A stretch of DNA of 64,000 nt from JAKPCT01 sp029553165 (GCA_035359995.1 DAORZT010000002.1:28352-92351); one strand, 5' to 3'. Positions 17,232 to 27,667 are shown, counted from the stretch's first letter. The notes: generated by a model not told the origin, from the sequence alone. Program-made: numbers and translations.

Positions 17232-20200
17232 CCTTCCATCTGGCCGGTCATTGCTCTGGTGGAACCAAGGTGATCACGGTGGTAAAAGATCTTCTTGCCG
17301 CCTTTTTCTTCAGCAATCGAACGGTCGCCGGCATAGATGTAATATGTTGACTCCCCGGTAGCCGGATCATATTCCATTAATGGGTTGGCGCCGCTATAAA
17401 TGGTATAGTTTGTCTTGCCGTTAACCTCCTTCTTAACCCGCATTCCGGCAGGATCGTAACTGTTTTTGATCTGTGGTATTCCATCTTTATTTACCTGAAG
17501 CAGACGTGATTCGCCATCGTAATGATAACTCCAGGCAACTCCATCTTGATATTTATTTGTCCGTGCTCCGGCAGCATCATTTTGATAAGTGGTATTTCCT
17601 TTGCTCCACAGGCGGTTAGCTAAATCATAACCTAACATTTCCATCTCTTGCAATTGCCCATTAGTATATATCTCTTGTCTAGTCCGGTTACCGGCACCAT
17701 CGTAATACCAAGCTGTCCCTCTACCCCATGGAGTTACTCGGACATCTACCTTAGGTACATTTCCGGACCAAATTAGCCTGTTTAAACCATCATATTCGTA
17801 ATAGTCGCCATTCATGCGGGTAATGTTACCGGAATTGTCATAAGTATAACTTAGGGTCAGCAATTCAGCTATACTGTTATTCTGGTTAATTTTGTTAACC
17901 CCAATCTTAACAATTCTTTCATTAACATCATAACTGTACTGATTTCGCATCCCATTAGCCAGTTGCATCTCCAGTAACTTATTGTTCACATCATACTGAC
18001 ACCCATTAACATATCCCGGTATTTGCTGCAAACGGTCTAACTCATCATACCGATACCTGACCGGTTCAGCCTTACCTGGATACCTAAGCTCCGTCATCCG
18101 GCCAAAAGCATCATACTGATAACCAAACTCAAAACGCTTACCATCGAGCATCGCGATTAACTTGGTTACCCGATTGCGTTGATCATACTCATATGTATAT
18201 GAATCCATTCCCCAGGTTTGACTGATTAAGTTATCATTATTATCATAATTGTTACTGATAACTCTTCCATCGGGCTCAACAACCTGCTTCAACCGGTAAC
18301 CGGCAAAAAACTCATAGTCCATCCTCTTAAAACCATTTGCTCCGGTTTTCCCGATCAAGTTGCCAACCTCATCATATTCATAGCTCTCGGGCGCCATGGG
18401 GTTTGATCCATCCTGAGGATAGTCGACCCGTTGCAGTCTTCCCAGGTTGTCATACATATATCGGGTCTTAGCGCCACGCGGATTGGTGACTTCAACCAGA
18501 TTTGAAGCGGTATCATAGATATAACTGGTTTCGTAAGTAGTATACTCATCAGGGAATTCTTTCACCTTCACCAATCTGTCAAGGAGATCATGTTCCTGGA
18601 TCTTCTTATTGCCGTTCGGGTCAATGGTGGTTAAAGTCCGGTCATCCCACTGATAATTAGTCGTGGCCCCATTAGGAAGCACCATCTTTGTCATCCGGTC
18701 GAGGGCATCATAACTGTAATCGATCGCTTGTCCCAGATTATTGATCTCTCGGATAACCCGCCCATTACTGTCATAAACATATTCCTTGATCTTAACTAAA
18801 CTACCATTAAGCCTGCGTTGAATCAGTTGCGGCTTCCCCAATAAAGGATGATAGGTAATAACACCCTCCTGCCATCCTTCAGTATCATTACCATAATGTA
18901 TGGTTACTGTATTTTTAGCGTCATTGTAAGTGATCTGCCGGGTTATGGCTAACTTTGGATCGTCATTTAAAAACGATTCTTTAGTCAACCTTCCTACTTC
19001 ATCATAACGATACCTATAAATATTCATTTTTGAATCAAATGCTTTAGTTTTACGGACCAAATCAAAGTCATAGGAATAAACAGCAATTACCGTCCCATCC
19101 GGCTTATAGACTCCGGTTAAAAAATTATAGTTATAATTAAAGCAAAGCTTATTTCCTTTGGCATCAGTCTTTGATGTTATATTATTGTAACTGTCATAGG
19201 TATAGCTGGTTTCTAAATATTTACCATTATATAACTCCAGTTCCTTAACAACATTCCCTCTGGAGTCATACTGATACTCCGTCCTTTTAGTTTGAGTTGT
19301 ATTATGGACGGGATCTTTGATTGTCGTAGTTACTACTTGAGGTAAATTCCGTTTGTCGCCAACAGTAGTATAAGTAGTCGATACAACCGTCCCATAGGGT
19401 TCTTTGACCATCGTACGGTTTCCCCAAATGTCGTAGGCATATTCATAAGTTGCCCCTGATCCTAAAGAGCCGTTCGCTCTAGTGTAATAGGTGGTTTCGG
19501 TCTGTGGAAAATAACGATAAGGTCTGTGGACTTCAGACTTAAATTCATAATATGTTTTATCGACCTGTTTTAATAATCTTCGCGAGAGATCATAATGAAG
19601 CTCTTTTTTGGTATTGCCATAATCAGTAAACTCATAACGTTTTATGCTTATCCCGTCATTTACTTCAATCGGTTTTGTTGGACCTTCATTCCGATTGCGA
19701 ATGTACTTTACTACCCGATATGGCGATGTTGCTCCTGGCAAATAAATGCGTTGCTCAGTAATCCTGTTGCCAAAGTAGATCGAAGGAGTATAACTATATT
19801 CTGTCCTTGACCCATTATGACGCCAGATTATAAACTCTCTCTCTTTAGGCTCATACCCAATTGCCCGCCCTTTTGCATCAATAAAATGACCCTTATTATC
19901 AATTGACAAAATCGTTTTTCTGTCATTCAATACAACGCTGCTTAATCTCCGATATTTATTATCATAGTTGAAAACCAATTTGTATCCTGAAGAACTCTCC
20001 AAAGTCTTGATTCTTTGACCTTTTTCTGAACCATACTGAAAATTTTCAAAGGTATAGCTGATCGTATTACCCTTAGCGTCTGTCCATGAGTATTTTGTTA
20101 ACACTGACCCATCACTAAAGACAACTTTTACTATCTCCCTGTATCTAAAATAAACCGTATATTTAGCTGCTCCTTCTCTAAATTCTTTCGTATAACTGGA

Positions 20201-20300
20201 TGAAGATGGACTTGTTGGTGTAATTGAATAAGATTGACCACCAGGCAAATACATCTTTGAATCCCGTATATTTGGAATATCCCAATACCATCCTCCGCAA
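17141..20300 (-). pseudogene. Rhs/YD-repeat protein, main body
   Basis: About 1040 codons of YD repeats (for example YDSRGNVVKELELYNGK, YDALDRMTKMVLPNG, YDNLGRLQRVDYPQDG), forming the shell that encloses the toxin tip in Rhs and tripartite toxin proteins. Ends with the core motif YHRDHLGSTRAMTG, after which the frame breaks: the reading needs one extra C in GGCC (near 17243) to continue as TGPDGRLVGLCKYDAWGN. The N-terminal side also needs one extra base near 20300 to join the signal-peptide frame. Either sequencing errors in C runs, or true recent inactivation. Together the three parts would make a secreted protein of about 1480 aa. Confidence 0.85.
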
Positions 20301-20424
20301 ATGTAAAACGGTCAAAACCGCTGAGTTCAAACTGCCTTGCAAAAACCGATGCAGTCACCAGCATCGAAACTACGAAACCTAATCCCAGTAATAATCCTAA
20401 CAAACGCTTCTTACCAAACACCAA
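20299..20424 (-). pseudogene. Rhs/YD-repeat protein, signal-peptide part
   Basis: TTG start at 20424, about 7 bases after AGGGG. The first 30 residues (FGKKRLLGLLLGLGFVV, then SMLVTASVFA) are a signal peptide, followed by RQFELSGFDRFTFA. After that the sense continues in another frame as GGWYWDIPNIRDSKMYLPGG, so a base appears to be missing close to 20300. It shows that the Rhs protein was exported by the Sec system. Confidence 0.75.
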
Positions 20425-20548
20425 CCATCGCCCCTTTTAATTTTATCTTTTAAATTTTTACAATCAAAGATAAATATACCTAATATTCGTAATCATTCTG
20501 TATCTTCCTTTTTATGGGTTTTATTTTCATAAAATTTTTACATTAACA

Positions 20549-20583
20549 AAGGGGCAGTTACTATTGATTAGCAACTGCCCCTT
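20549..20583 (-). terminator. intrinsic terminator of htpG
   Basis: 11-bp perfect stem AAGGGGCAGTT / AACTGCCCCTT, 19 bases after the htpG stop; on the minus strand T residues follow. It separates htpG from the Rhs gene. Confidence 0.8.
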
Positions 20584-20601
20584 GCTTTGACACTTAGCAC
20601 T

Positions 20602-22545
20602 TCACCCCACAGCCTGGACCATCAGGTTCGCTACTTTATTGGAGAAATCGAGCGGATCTTCAACACTGAGTCCCTCAATTAGTAACGCTTGCCCGTATAA
20701 CAGATCAACATAATCGCCAAACTTCTCACTTCCGGCCTGATGCAGGTTTTGTAAGGTCTTAAAGATCGGGTGATTCGGATTGATCTCCAGGATACGGGCC
20801 GCCTTCAAGACCGTCTGGTCCAGCTCCGCCAGGATCTGCTCCATCTGCAGACTGATCCCGTCTTCACCACTAACCAGGCAGACAGCACTCGATTTCAAGC
20901 GGTTACTCAGTTTTACTTCAACAACTTTATTACCCAACCGGTCCTTGATCGCTTTAAGTAATGGCTCATTTTCCTTGCGCAACTCTTCAGTGGCTTTCTT
21001 AGCTTCCTGATCCTGATCGCTGTTTAGATTCAAATCACCACGACTGATCGACTTAAAGTGCTTTCCTTGATACTCATGTAAGCTTTCAATCGCAAACTCA
21101 TCGACCCGATCAAAGAAATACAATACTTCATAACCTTTTTCACGTAAAACTTCCATCTGTGGCAACCGCTCAACCGCATTCTTATCTTTGGCAGCCGCAT
21201 AATAGATCTCGGTTTGGCCCTCCGGCATCCGTTTAATGTATTCATCCAAAGTGACTAAACCTTCACCCTTGGACGAAGGAAAGAGCAGTAAGTTTTGTAG
21301 TTTTTCTTTGGCTTGAACATTGAGATACAGTCCGCTCTTGATCGCTTTGCCAAACTCATTCCAGAACTTTTCGTATTTAGCCCGATCATTGTTAAGCAGA
21401 TTCTCTAAATTCTTTAAGACACTCTTCTCCAAGTTTTTGCCGATCAACTTTAACTGCTTATCCTGTTGTAAGATCTCCCGTGAAATATTCAGCGAGAAGT
21501 CAGATGAATCAACGATACCCCTGACGAACTTCAAATACTCCGGCAGCAAGTCCTGACAGTTATCCATAATAAACACATTACGGCAGTATAACTTGATTCC
21601 TTGCTGATATTCCCTGGTATAGAAATCAAACGGCGCATGCCCCGGGATGAAGAGTAACGCAGTGTACTCAACCACACCTTCAACCTTGGTATGCATGATC
21701 TCCAACGGTTCAGTCCAGTCATAAAAGACACTCTTGTAAAACTCTTGATACTCTTCAGCCGTAATCTCCGATTTATTCTTCGTCCATAATGGAGTCATCG
21801 AGTTTAAAACCCGGGTTTCGATTGTTTGGGCCGGTGTTGCCCCCTCGATCTCCTTACCGTTCTCATCGACCGGTTTGACTTCTTTGGGGAAATTCAGCTT
21901 AATCGGGTAACGGATATAGTTTGAATATTTTTTAACCAGATTTTGCAGGGTATAGCGATTTAAGAAATTTTCTTCGGGTTTTTCGGCATTACGGTATTCT
22001 TCATTGAGTTTTAAAATAATTGTTGTCCCCCGGCCACTCCGTTCCGTCTCTTCGATCGAGTACGTCCCATCACCGGTCGACTCCCATTTAACCGCTTTAT
22101 CAACGCCGGCTGCCCGGGTAATCAAAGTCACTTGATCGGCAACCATAAAGGCGGAGTAGAAACCAACCCCAAACTGTCCAATCAACTCGGCGACACTTTG
22201 TTTTTCAGCAGCCTGAGTCTGCATCTTCTCAAGGAATGCTTTTGTCCCCGACTTCGCGATTGTCCCGATGTTCTCTACCACTTCATCATAGGTCATTCCG
22301 ATCCCGTTATCAGAGATTGTTAAAGTATGGTTGGTCTCATCGACTTCTAAGAATATTTGAAACTCACTGTCGCCTTCAAGCAGCTCAACGTTGGTCAATG
22401 ACTGAAATCTGATCTTATCAATTGCATCCGACGCATTGGAGATCAACTCCCTTAAAAAGATCTCGCGGTTAGTATAGATCGAATGGACCATTAAATTTAA
22501 CAACTGCTTCGTCTCGGCTTGAAATTCCCGTACTTGTTTCTCCAT
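20602..22545 (-). CDS. htpG: chaperone protein HtpG (Hsp90)
   Basis: 647 aa, full-length bacterial Hsp90, an ATP-driven dimeric chaperone in the cytoplasm. N-terminal GHKL ATP-binding motifs: LISNASDAIDKIRF (about 34-47), DNGIGMTYDEV and GQFGVGFYSAFMV. The middle domain carries the catalytic-loop region SREILQQDKQL and the C-terminal dimerisation domain ends at MVQAVG. The ATG has GGAGGGG 6 bases upstream. Single gene with its own terminator; no CIRCE-type operator was seen upstream. Confidence 0.97.
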   Translation of the reverse strand: MEKQVREFQAETKQLLNLMVHSIYTNREIFLRELISNASDAIDKIRFQSLTNVELLEGDSEFQIFLEVDETNHTLTISDNGIGMTYDEVVENIGTIAKSGTKAFLEKMQTQAAEKQSVAELIGQFGVGFYSAFMVADQVTLITRAAGVDKAVKWESTGDGTYSIEETERSGRGTTIILKLNEEYRNAEKPEENFLNRYTLQNLVKKYSNYIRYPIKLNFPKEVKPVDENGKEIEGATPAQTIETRVLNSMTPLWTKNKSEITAEEYQEFYKSVFYDWTEPLEIMHTKVEGVVEYTALLFIPGHAPFDFYTREYQQGIKLYCRNVFIMDNCQDLLPEYLKFVRGIVDSSDFSLNISREILQQDKQLKLIGKNLEKSVLKNLENLLNNDRAKYEKFWNEFGKAIKSGLYLNVQAKEKLQNLLLFPSSKGEGLVTLDEYIKRMPEGQTEIYYAAAKDKNAVERLPQMEVLREKGYEVLYFFDRVDEFAIESLHEYQGKHFKSISRGDLNLNSDQDQEAKKATEELRKENEPLLKAIKDRLGNKVVEVKLSNRLKSSAVCLVSGEDGISLQMEQILAELDQTVLKAARILEINPNHPIFKTLQNLHQAGSEKFGDYVDLLYGQALLIEGLSVEDPLDFSNKVANLMVQAVG

Positions 22546-22619
22546 CTAATCCCCTCCAAATAATCTTAGAATCTTTATTATCAAAAAATATTTTAATCAT
22601 CGCCCTAATTTTGTCAAGG

Positions 22620-23858
22620 CTATTTATCAATAAAACCCAATAATCTCTTGCCTACCTCAATCGGCCTTCCTTCCACTGCCCGCGGATCATCATTTAGCTC
22701 AAGCTCCCACATACAATGCGCCGCATAAGCATCCTCCGGTGTCTTAAAGTTCTCTGCCTCGCCAAACAGACTAAACGTCACCGAACCGGTCATTCCAACA
22801 CCAACCTCATCTGCTTGATCATTCCGGTCAACATAACGGTAACGAAACAGATACAACATCCTGACATCGCCGGTCGGCGGCCAAAACAGCTCTCGCTTAT
22901 CCCAAAGTTCGATCTGATCCGGTGGCGCCCCATATTCGTTAGGGTGCATCAGCCACGAAACCATCTTACATAGCGCTTGATACTCCGGTTTCCGCGCTTT
23001 TAACGGAATCTCATCCTCCAATCCTAATTCCGCTAAATAGTCAAATACCCGCTCAGATACTGCCGGATTTAAGGACAGCTCCAGCAAATCCTGGCGTACA
23101 CTCGTTTCTCCCAAACTATACAATGAGTATAGTGCTTCCAACCGTACCATCGGATCCGGATGGTCTTTGGCCAGATTCAGCACCTTGATACTCTCTGCTC
23201 CGGGTAGATAACATAATGCCGCGCAAGCCGTAACCGCATAACTATACAGTTCGGATTGCCGCTCCTCAATCCACGTCCTCAATAATGGTATACAATTTGG
23301 ATAAGGATAAACCTGCAGTCGCCCCAGACGCATAAAGCGATTGGCAAAATCAATCAGCGCCACTGCTTTAAAATCATTATTACTAAGGATACTCTCCAAT
23401 GCCGGAAATAATAGCTCAACTCCAGCGACATCATCGGCAATCGAATCCAAAATCACCGCTACCATATAGTCAGCTGGCCAATTGGGATTGGTAAGTTCGG
23501 TGACGATCTTTTGTAATCCTTCCGGGGTACCTATTAACGCCAGAATCTTTAAACAAAAAGCCTTTTCATCCTGGTCCAACCGGGGATATAAGTTCAACAG
23601 CGGCTCAGTCCCCTTATTTCTAAAAACTTGAATCGCTTCCGGGTCCTCCGTATTTTGAATCAGCGCAAAAATTGTATACCAACGATGGGTCCAGGGATTA
23701 GGTTTGGGTGGCATCTCGCGGTATAAGGCTTCAAGGACCAACCAGGCATCACGCTTACCAATTGCTCCAACTTCGGCCAGGACCTCTTCCGCTTGATCGT
23801 AAAGCTCCTCTTCTTCACTGAAAATCCCATCAAGATATCTTTGAACAGGAGTTTTCAA
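22620..23858 (-). CDS. HEAT-repeat-like protein
   Basis: 412 aa, soluble, mostly alpha-helical. Residues 20-290 consist of paired helices of the HEAT type (HPDPMVRLEALYSLYSLGE is one clear unit), and the last 130 residues form a separate domain with beta content (MLYLFRYRY, GVGMTGSVTFSLFGEA). TTG at 23858 is taken as the start because AGGTGATC, a strong match to the 16S tail, lies 8 bases upstream; a GTG at 23867 is the alternative. Function unknown; scaffold or protein-binding role is likely. Stands alone between htpG and rubrerythrin. Confidence 0.75.
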   Translation of the reverse strand: MKTPVQRYLDGIFSEEEELYDQAEEVLAEVGAIGKRDAWLVLEALYREMPPKPNPWTHRWYTIFALIQNTEDPEAIQVFRNKGTEPLLNLYPRLDQDEKAFCLKILALIGTPEGLQKIVTELTNPNWPADYMVAVILDSIADDVAGVELLFPALESILSNNDFKAVALIDFANRFMRLGRLQVYPYPNCIPLLRTWIEERQSELYSYAVTACAALCYLPGAESIKVLNLAKDHPDPMVRLEALYSLYSLGETSVRQDLLELSLNPAVSERVFDYLAELGLEDEIPLKARKPEYQALCKMVSWLMHPNEYGAPPDQIELWDKRELFWPPTGDVRMLYLFRYRYVDRNDQADEVGVGMTGSVTFSLFGEAENFKTPEDAYAAHCMWELELNDDPRAVEGRPIEVGKRLLGFIDK

Positions 23859-24052
23859 ACAGATCACCTATCCTTAATTCTTTGTTGACATTATTAGTTA
23901 ACATTCTTTGTTAACTCCTCTTTAGTTATAGATTCCATAAGATGAATTTCAAATCCTTTTCCAATATAAAATCGGCCAAATTGATCTGCCTGAAAATAAC
24001 TTTATTTTGAAATAAATCGAAAAAAATTGATCCTTTGTTACATTATTATTTT

Positions 24053-24080
24053 TGTTTTTCCATCTGAATATGTTAAAATA
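24053..24080 (+). promoter_or_regulatory. possible promoter of the rubrerythrin gene
   Basis: TTGTTT about 16 bases before TAAAAT, roughly 45 bases before the start codon. A typical PerR box was looked for and not clearly found. Confidence 0.4.
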
Positions 24081-24123
24081 ATAGATATATTTTACCTTTA
24101 AATTAACAAAAGGAGGCGTATTG

Positions 24124-24717
24124 ATGAAAAGTTTGAAAGGGACCAAGACTGCTGAAAACCTTTTAAAAGCATTTGCCGGTGAATCACAGGCAAGAACCCG
24201 CTATACTTTTTATGCATCGATTGCAGACAAAGAAGGGTACAAGCAGATTAAAAACATCTTTATTGAGACGGCTGACAACGAAAAAGAGCATGCCAAACGC
24301 TTTTATAAACTTCTCCTTGAAGGATTTGACGGCCAACTGCCCGCAATGATTGATATCAACGCTTCATATCCGGTTGCTCAGGGAACTACTTTAGAAAATC
24401 TGAAAGCTGCCGCCGGTGGCGAAAATGAAGAATGGACCGAACTCTATCCAGCCTTTGCCAAAGTAGCAGAAGAAGAAGGATTCCCCGAAGTTGCGGCTGC
24501 TTTTAAAATGATTGCTACCGTTGAAGCAAAACATGAACTACGCTATAAAAAATTAGCCGATAATATCCAAAACAACAAAGTATTCTCAAAAGATAATATG
24601 ATTCAGTGGAAATGCGGTAACTGCGGTTATATTCATGAAGGTAATGATGCACCGCAAAAATGTCCGGCCTGCCTCCATCCACAAGCATTCTTTGAAGTGT
24701 TTGTTGAAACATATTAA
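24124..24717 (+). CDS. rbr: rubrerythrin
   Basis: 197 aa. Ferritin-like di-iron domain (1-145) with the metal-ligand Glu residues in FAGESQARTRY, ADNEKEHAKRFY and TVEAKHELRYK, followed by a rubredoxin domain (WKCGNCGY at about 160 and KCPACLHP at about 178) that gives four Cys for one iron. Reduces hydrogen peroxide using electrons from rubredoxin-type donors, which fits an anaerobe. The ATG at 24124 is 7 bases from GGAGG; a TTG directly before it is the alternative. Followed by a strong terminator, so monocistronic. Confidence 0.96.
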   Translation: MKSLKGTKTAENLLKAFAGESQARTRYTFYASIADKEGYKQIKNIFIETADNEKEHAKRFYKLLLEGFDGQLPAMIDINASYPVAQGTTLENLKAAAGGENEEWTELYPAFAKVAEEEGFPEVAAAFKMIATVEAKHELRYKKLADNIQNNKVFSKDNMIQWKCGNCGYIHEGNDAPQKCPACLHPQAFFEVFVETY

Positions 24718-24748
24718 TACATTCTGATAATTATGATTAAATTAATAT

Positions 24749-24773
24749 ACCCCATCCAAGCTATGGATGGGGT
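24749..24773 (+). terminator. terminator-like hairpin after rubrerythrin
   Basis: 9-bp perfect stem ACCCCATCC / GGATGGGGT, 7-base loop; only a weak T run follows (TTATCTAT). Confidence 0.65.
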
Positions 24774-24809
24774 TATCTATCAAATCAATCAATAGACACG
24801 TAAGTAATC

Positions 24810-25007
24810 TTAAAACCGGGGATAGATATGTTTAATTATCTCACGATGATATTCCAATAAAGATAAATTAATCGCATTCTTCATAATCTCGATCATCTCT
24901 TCATTGGTAATCTCTTTAATTTCTTTATTAATACCATTCTGGGTTACATAACCTACAGCACGATCTACCGCCTGTCGAATTGCAATATCAAAATAAGTAA
25001 ATTGCAA
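24810..25007 (-). CDS. small hypothetical protein
   Basis: 65 aa from TTG at 25007, about 9 bases after AGAGGGGG; an in-frame ATG at 25037 would overlap that site and has none of its own. Helical and charged (IRQAVDRAVGYVTQNG, ITNEEMIEIMKNAI). Family not recognised. Confidence 0.6.
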   Translation of the reverse strand: MQFTYFDIAIRQAVDRAVGYVTQNGINKEIKEITNEEMIEIMKNAINLSLLEYHREIIKHIYPRF

Positions 25008-25186
25008 AGTTATAACACCCCCTCTAAAATAACACATCTTATTCTATCATGATTATCGGATAATTTTGGTTAAAATATAATTAATTTCAGTTAAATTATT
25101 GTAAACAATTTCTTTTTATAGATATTATATTCTTAACAGCTTAAAGATAGACCATCTTTTCATAATTAAAGTATTACAAAAAGAAA

Positions 25187-25209
25187 AACCACTCATCAAA
25201 TGAACGGTT
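25187..25209 (-). terminator. terminator of the tRNA cluster
   Basis: Minus-strand stem AACCGTTCA / TGAGTGGTT (two G-U pairs), 5-base loop, followed by TTTCTTTTT; begins 15 bases after the tRNA-Arg. Confidence 0.75.
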
Positions 25210-25223
25210 ATTGGTTTATAAAA

Positions 25224-25299
25224 TGGCGCGCCCGCCTGGACTTGAACCAGGGACCCTTTGATTCGTAGTCAAATACTCTATCCGCTGAGCTACGGGCGC
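25224..25299 (-). tRNA. tRNA-Arg (anticodon ACG)
   Basis: 76 bases including an encoded CCA. Acceptor stem GCGCCCG / CGGGCGC, D-arm AGCTCAGCGGATAGAGT, anticodon loop CTACGAA giving ACG, and T-arm GGTTCAAGTCC. Last gene of a three-tRNA cluster read on the minus strand. Confidence 0.95.
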
Positions 25300-25314
25300 A
25301 TTATTGTTGATAAA

Positions 25315-25406
25315 TGGCGGAGAGAGAGGGATTCGAACCCTCGCTAGGATCGCTCCTACTAACGGTTTAGCAAACCGTCCCCTTCAACCTGCTTGGGTAT
25401 CTCTCC
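25315..25406 (-). tRNA. tRNA-Ser (anticodon GCT)
   Basis: 92 bases with CCA. Acceptor GGAGAGA / TCTCTCC, anticodon loop TTGCTAA giving GCT, a long variable arm typical of Ser, and T-loop TTCGAAT. Confidence 0.95.
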
Positions 25407-25449
25407 GAATGAACCTTTTGGTCCGGCGATTTGTCGCCTTATTTATTTA

Positions 25450-25538
<89 letters not shown>

Positions 25539-25716
25539 AAAGAGTACAATTAATCAAGTTTTCACAACGCAAAGATAATTTTAACACATGCTTAAACTAC
25601 TGTCAAGCAAAGAGATCCCTTTGGAAAAAATTCCTTATAGCAGCGCTTCATTTAGCTATTGTTTAGTGTTACTTCTTTTGCGATAATTAATACATCAAAT
25701 AGTATTGAGGATAAAA

Positions 25717-26670
25717 ATGAACAAAATTGACCGTTTAGCCGGTATTGTTTTTATCTTAAGCCGGAAATCAAAAGTCCGTGCTTCGGAATTAGCCGAACTT
25801 TTTGAAGTATCAGAGCGTACCATTTACCGGGATATCCAAGCCCTTTCCGAACTACAAGTCCCAATAATTGCCGAGTCCGGTGTTTCAGGTGGTTATAGTA
25901 TTGCTTCTGATTACTTCTTGCAACCAATAATTCTTACCGAAGATGAATCGCAAGCCATCTTTTTAGGTTGTGAATTTATCAAAAACCAGCATGGTTTCCC
26001 ATATGCGAAAGCTGCCGCCCGAGCCCTGGAAAAGATAACAAAAATCATTCCCAAAAACAATCTGTCTAAAGCTGAAGCCGTACTCCAAAAAATTGTTTAT
26101 AATATTCCGGCGAACCAAATTGATCCGGAGTTAGCGAAGCGTTTATCCTTAATCAATCAACTGATCGCCGAGCATCAATCAGCAATCATTGAATATGAAA
26201 CCCCGGACCGTAAAGTATCAACACGCAAAATTGATATTTATATGTTAATGTACGAGTTTGATGCCTGGCATATTATTGCATACTGCCACACCCGTAATGA
26301 CTATCGCCAGTTCAAATTGGCACGAATCAAAAGAATTGAACCCACCGGCGAATACTTTGTGCCAAACGAACTGCCTGAAGAACCAAAGGAGACTGTATCC
26401 GGCGCAGCCGAACGGACGATTGTTATCCGGATTACTCAAAACAGCAATGCGAGCTTAAAGGTGTTCGAAAATCCCTATTTGCGTGATAATATTACTGCCA
26501 ATAACCAAGAGTATCTCGAACTTTCTTTCCCTGATAAATGGATCAGAAATAATTACTTGATCCAACTGGTCTTAAGTTTCGGCAAAGATGCTGAAATAAT
26601 CAGCCCTCCGTCATTGCGCCAAGAACTACAGCAAGAACTGTCTGCAATGCAAAAAATATATGAAACTTGA
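25717..26670 (+). CDS. YafY-type HTH/WYL transcriptional regulator
   Basis: 317 aa. N-terminal winged helix (about 5-60) with SELAELFEVSERTIYRDIQAL as the recognition part; a WYL domain from about 145 to 215 with a variant core (DAWHIIAYCHTRNDYRQFKLARI, where AWH replaces the usual WYL); C-terminal WCX region to the end. Such regulators sense small ligands, often nucleotides. The ATG at 25717 follows GAGGATAA; a TTG at 25705 is the alternative. It lies upstream of two small ligand-binding-type genes, though a terminator separates them. Confidence 0.9.
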   Translation: MNKIDRLAGIVFILSRKSKVRASELAELFEVSERTIYRDIQALSELQVPIIAESGVSGGYSIASDYFLQPIILTEDESQAIFLGCEFIKNQHGFPYAKAAARALEKITKIIPKNNLSKAEAVLQKIVYNIPANQIDPELAKRLSLINQLIAEHQSAIIEYETPDRKVSTRKIDIYMLMYEFDAWHIIAYCHTRNDYRQFKLARIKRIEPTGEYFVPNELPEEPKETVSGAAERTIVIRITQNSNASLKVFENPYLRDNITANNQEYLELSFPDKWIRNNYLIQLVLSFGKDAEIISPPSLRQELQQELSAMQKIYET

Positions 26671-26691
26671 ATTACATCAAAATTGATCACC

Positions 26692-26722
26692 ATTCCTGAC
26701 ACACTAGTGTCAGGAATTTTTT
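26692..26722 (+). terminator. intrinsic terminator after the WYL regulator
   Basis: 11-bp stem ATTCCTGACAC / GTGTCAGGAAT, 4-base loop, then TTTTTTG. Confidence 0.9.
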
Positions 26723-26790
26723 GTTACCATTAAGCTAAAACAATAAATGCCCGGGCCATTCTTTAATAATTAACGTGGAGGTGATTGATA

Positions 26791-27177
26791 ATGTTTCAAA
26801 CCCTAACCCCAAATCTGATGGTTGAAGATGTAAATGCTACAATTAAGTTTTACCAAGATTTACTGGACTTTCAGGTTATTGCTTCTGTCCCTGATGAAGG
26901 TGAGCTGGATTTTGCAATTGTAACCAGTGGTAATATCACTCTATTGCTCCAAAAACGGACAAGCCTAGTCGCAGAAATTCCATTTTTTAAAGATAAACCA
27001 CTTGGCGGCTCATTGACACTGTATATCCAAACTACCGGAATTGACGAACTATATCAACGAATCAGCCACCAAGTTACAATTGTCCAGGACCTCCATACTA
27101 CTTTTTATGGTACTAAAGAATTCGCCATTGAAGATTGCAACCAATTTATCCTGGCTTTTGCTGAGAAGATCAATTAA
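26791..27177 (+). CDS. VOC/glyoxalase-fold protein
   Basis: 128 aa, one vicinal-oxygen-chelate fold of two beta-alpha-beta-beta-beta units. Typical start LTPNLMVEDVNATIKFYQDLLDF and end FAIEDCNQFILAFAEK; the second half has LGGSLTLYIQTTGIDELYQRI. The ATG at 26791 has GGAGGTGA upstream. Metal ligands are incomplete, so it may bind a ligand rather than act as an enzyme. Two-gene unit with the GyrI-like gene 12 bases downstream. Confidence 0.85.
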   Translation: MFQTLTPNLMVEDVNATIKFYQDLLDFQVIASVPDEGELDFAIVTSGNITLLLQKRTSLVAEIPFFKDKPLGGSLTLYIQTTGIDELYQRISHQVTIVQDLHTTFYGTKEFAIEDCNQFILAFAEKIN

Positions 27178-27189
27178 GGAGAAATCACA

Positions 27190-27654
27190 ATGGAATCAAA
27201 TCTATTAATTTGTGAACAGTTTACAATCGTCGGTCAGCTTACTCAGATTGAAAATTCATCACCAGAAAGTACTCGCCAGGCAATTAGCGCTGCTTGGGGA
27301 AATTTCTTTACCAACAATCTTCTTACCAAGATACCCAATCAAGTTAATCCTGGAGTTATCTATGGTATCTACACCAACTATAAGTCGGACTTCCATGGTC
27401 CGTATGATCTTATAATCGGTTCTCCGGTTACTGTTGTCGATCAGGTTCCAGCGGGCTTAGTAAGCCTGACTGTCCGCGCATCAAAGTATAAAGTCTTTAC
27501 TGCCAAAGGACCGATGCCGATGGCGTTGGCCCAAACCTGGAACGATATCTGGAACTCAGGCTTAAAGCGTGCTTATCAAGTTGACTTTGAAGTATACGAT
27601 CATCGTTACCAACAACCCACTCCTGAAGTAGATGTCTATATCTCTATACCCTAA
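27190..27654 (+). CDS. GyrI-like/effector-binding domain protein
   Basis: 154 aa, a single GyrI-like (AraC E-binding) small-molecule domain, as in SbmC-type proteins and Bacillus YdeE-like proteins. Evidence is the duplicated beta-alpha pattern and the end YQVDFEVYDHRY with IYGIYTNYKSDFHGPYDLIIG in the middle. Has its own site AAGGAGAAATCACA before the ATG. Follows the VOC gene by 12 bases. May bind drugs or cyclic peptides; the ligand is not known. Confidence 0.85.
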   Translation: MESNLLICEQFTIVGQLTQIENSSPESTRQAISAAWGNFFTNNLLTKIPNQVNPGVIYGIYTNYKSDFHGPYDLIIGSPVTVVDQVPAGLVSLTVRASKYKVFTAKGPMPMALAQTWNDIWNSGLKRAYQVDFEVYDHRYQQPTPEVDVYISIP

Positions 27655-27667
27655 TTGATGATCAAAA

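Noticed and set aside
23870..24100. PerR box for rubrerythrin
   Set aside because: The region is AT-rich, but no TTATAAT-N-ATTATAA-type dyad of good quality was found.
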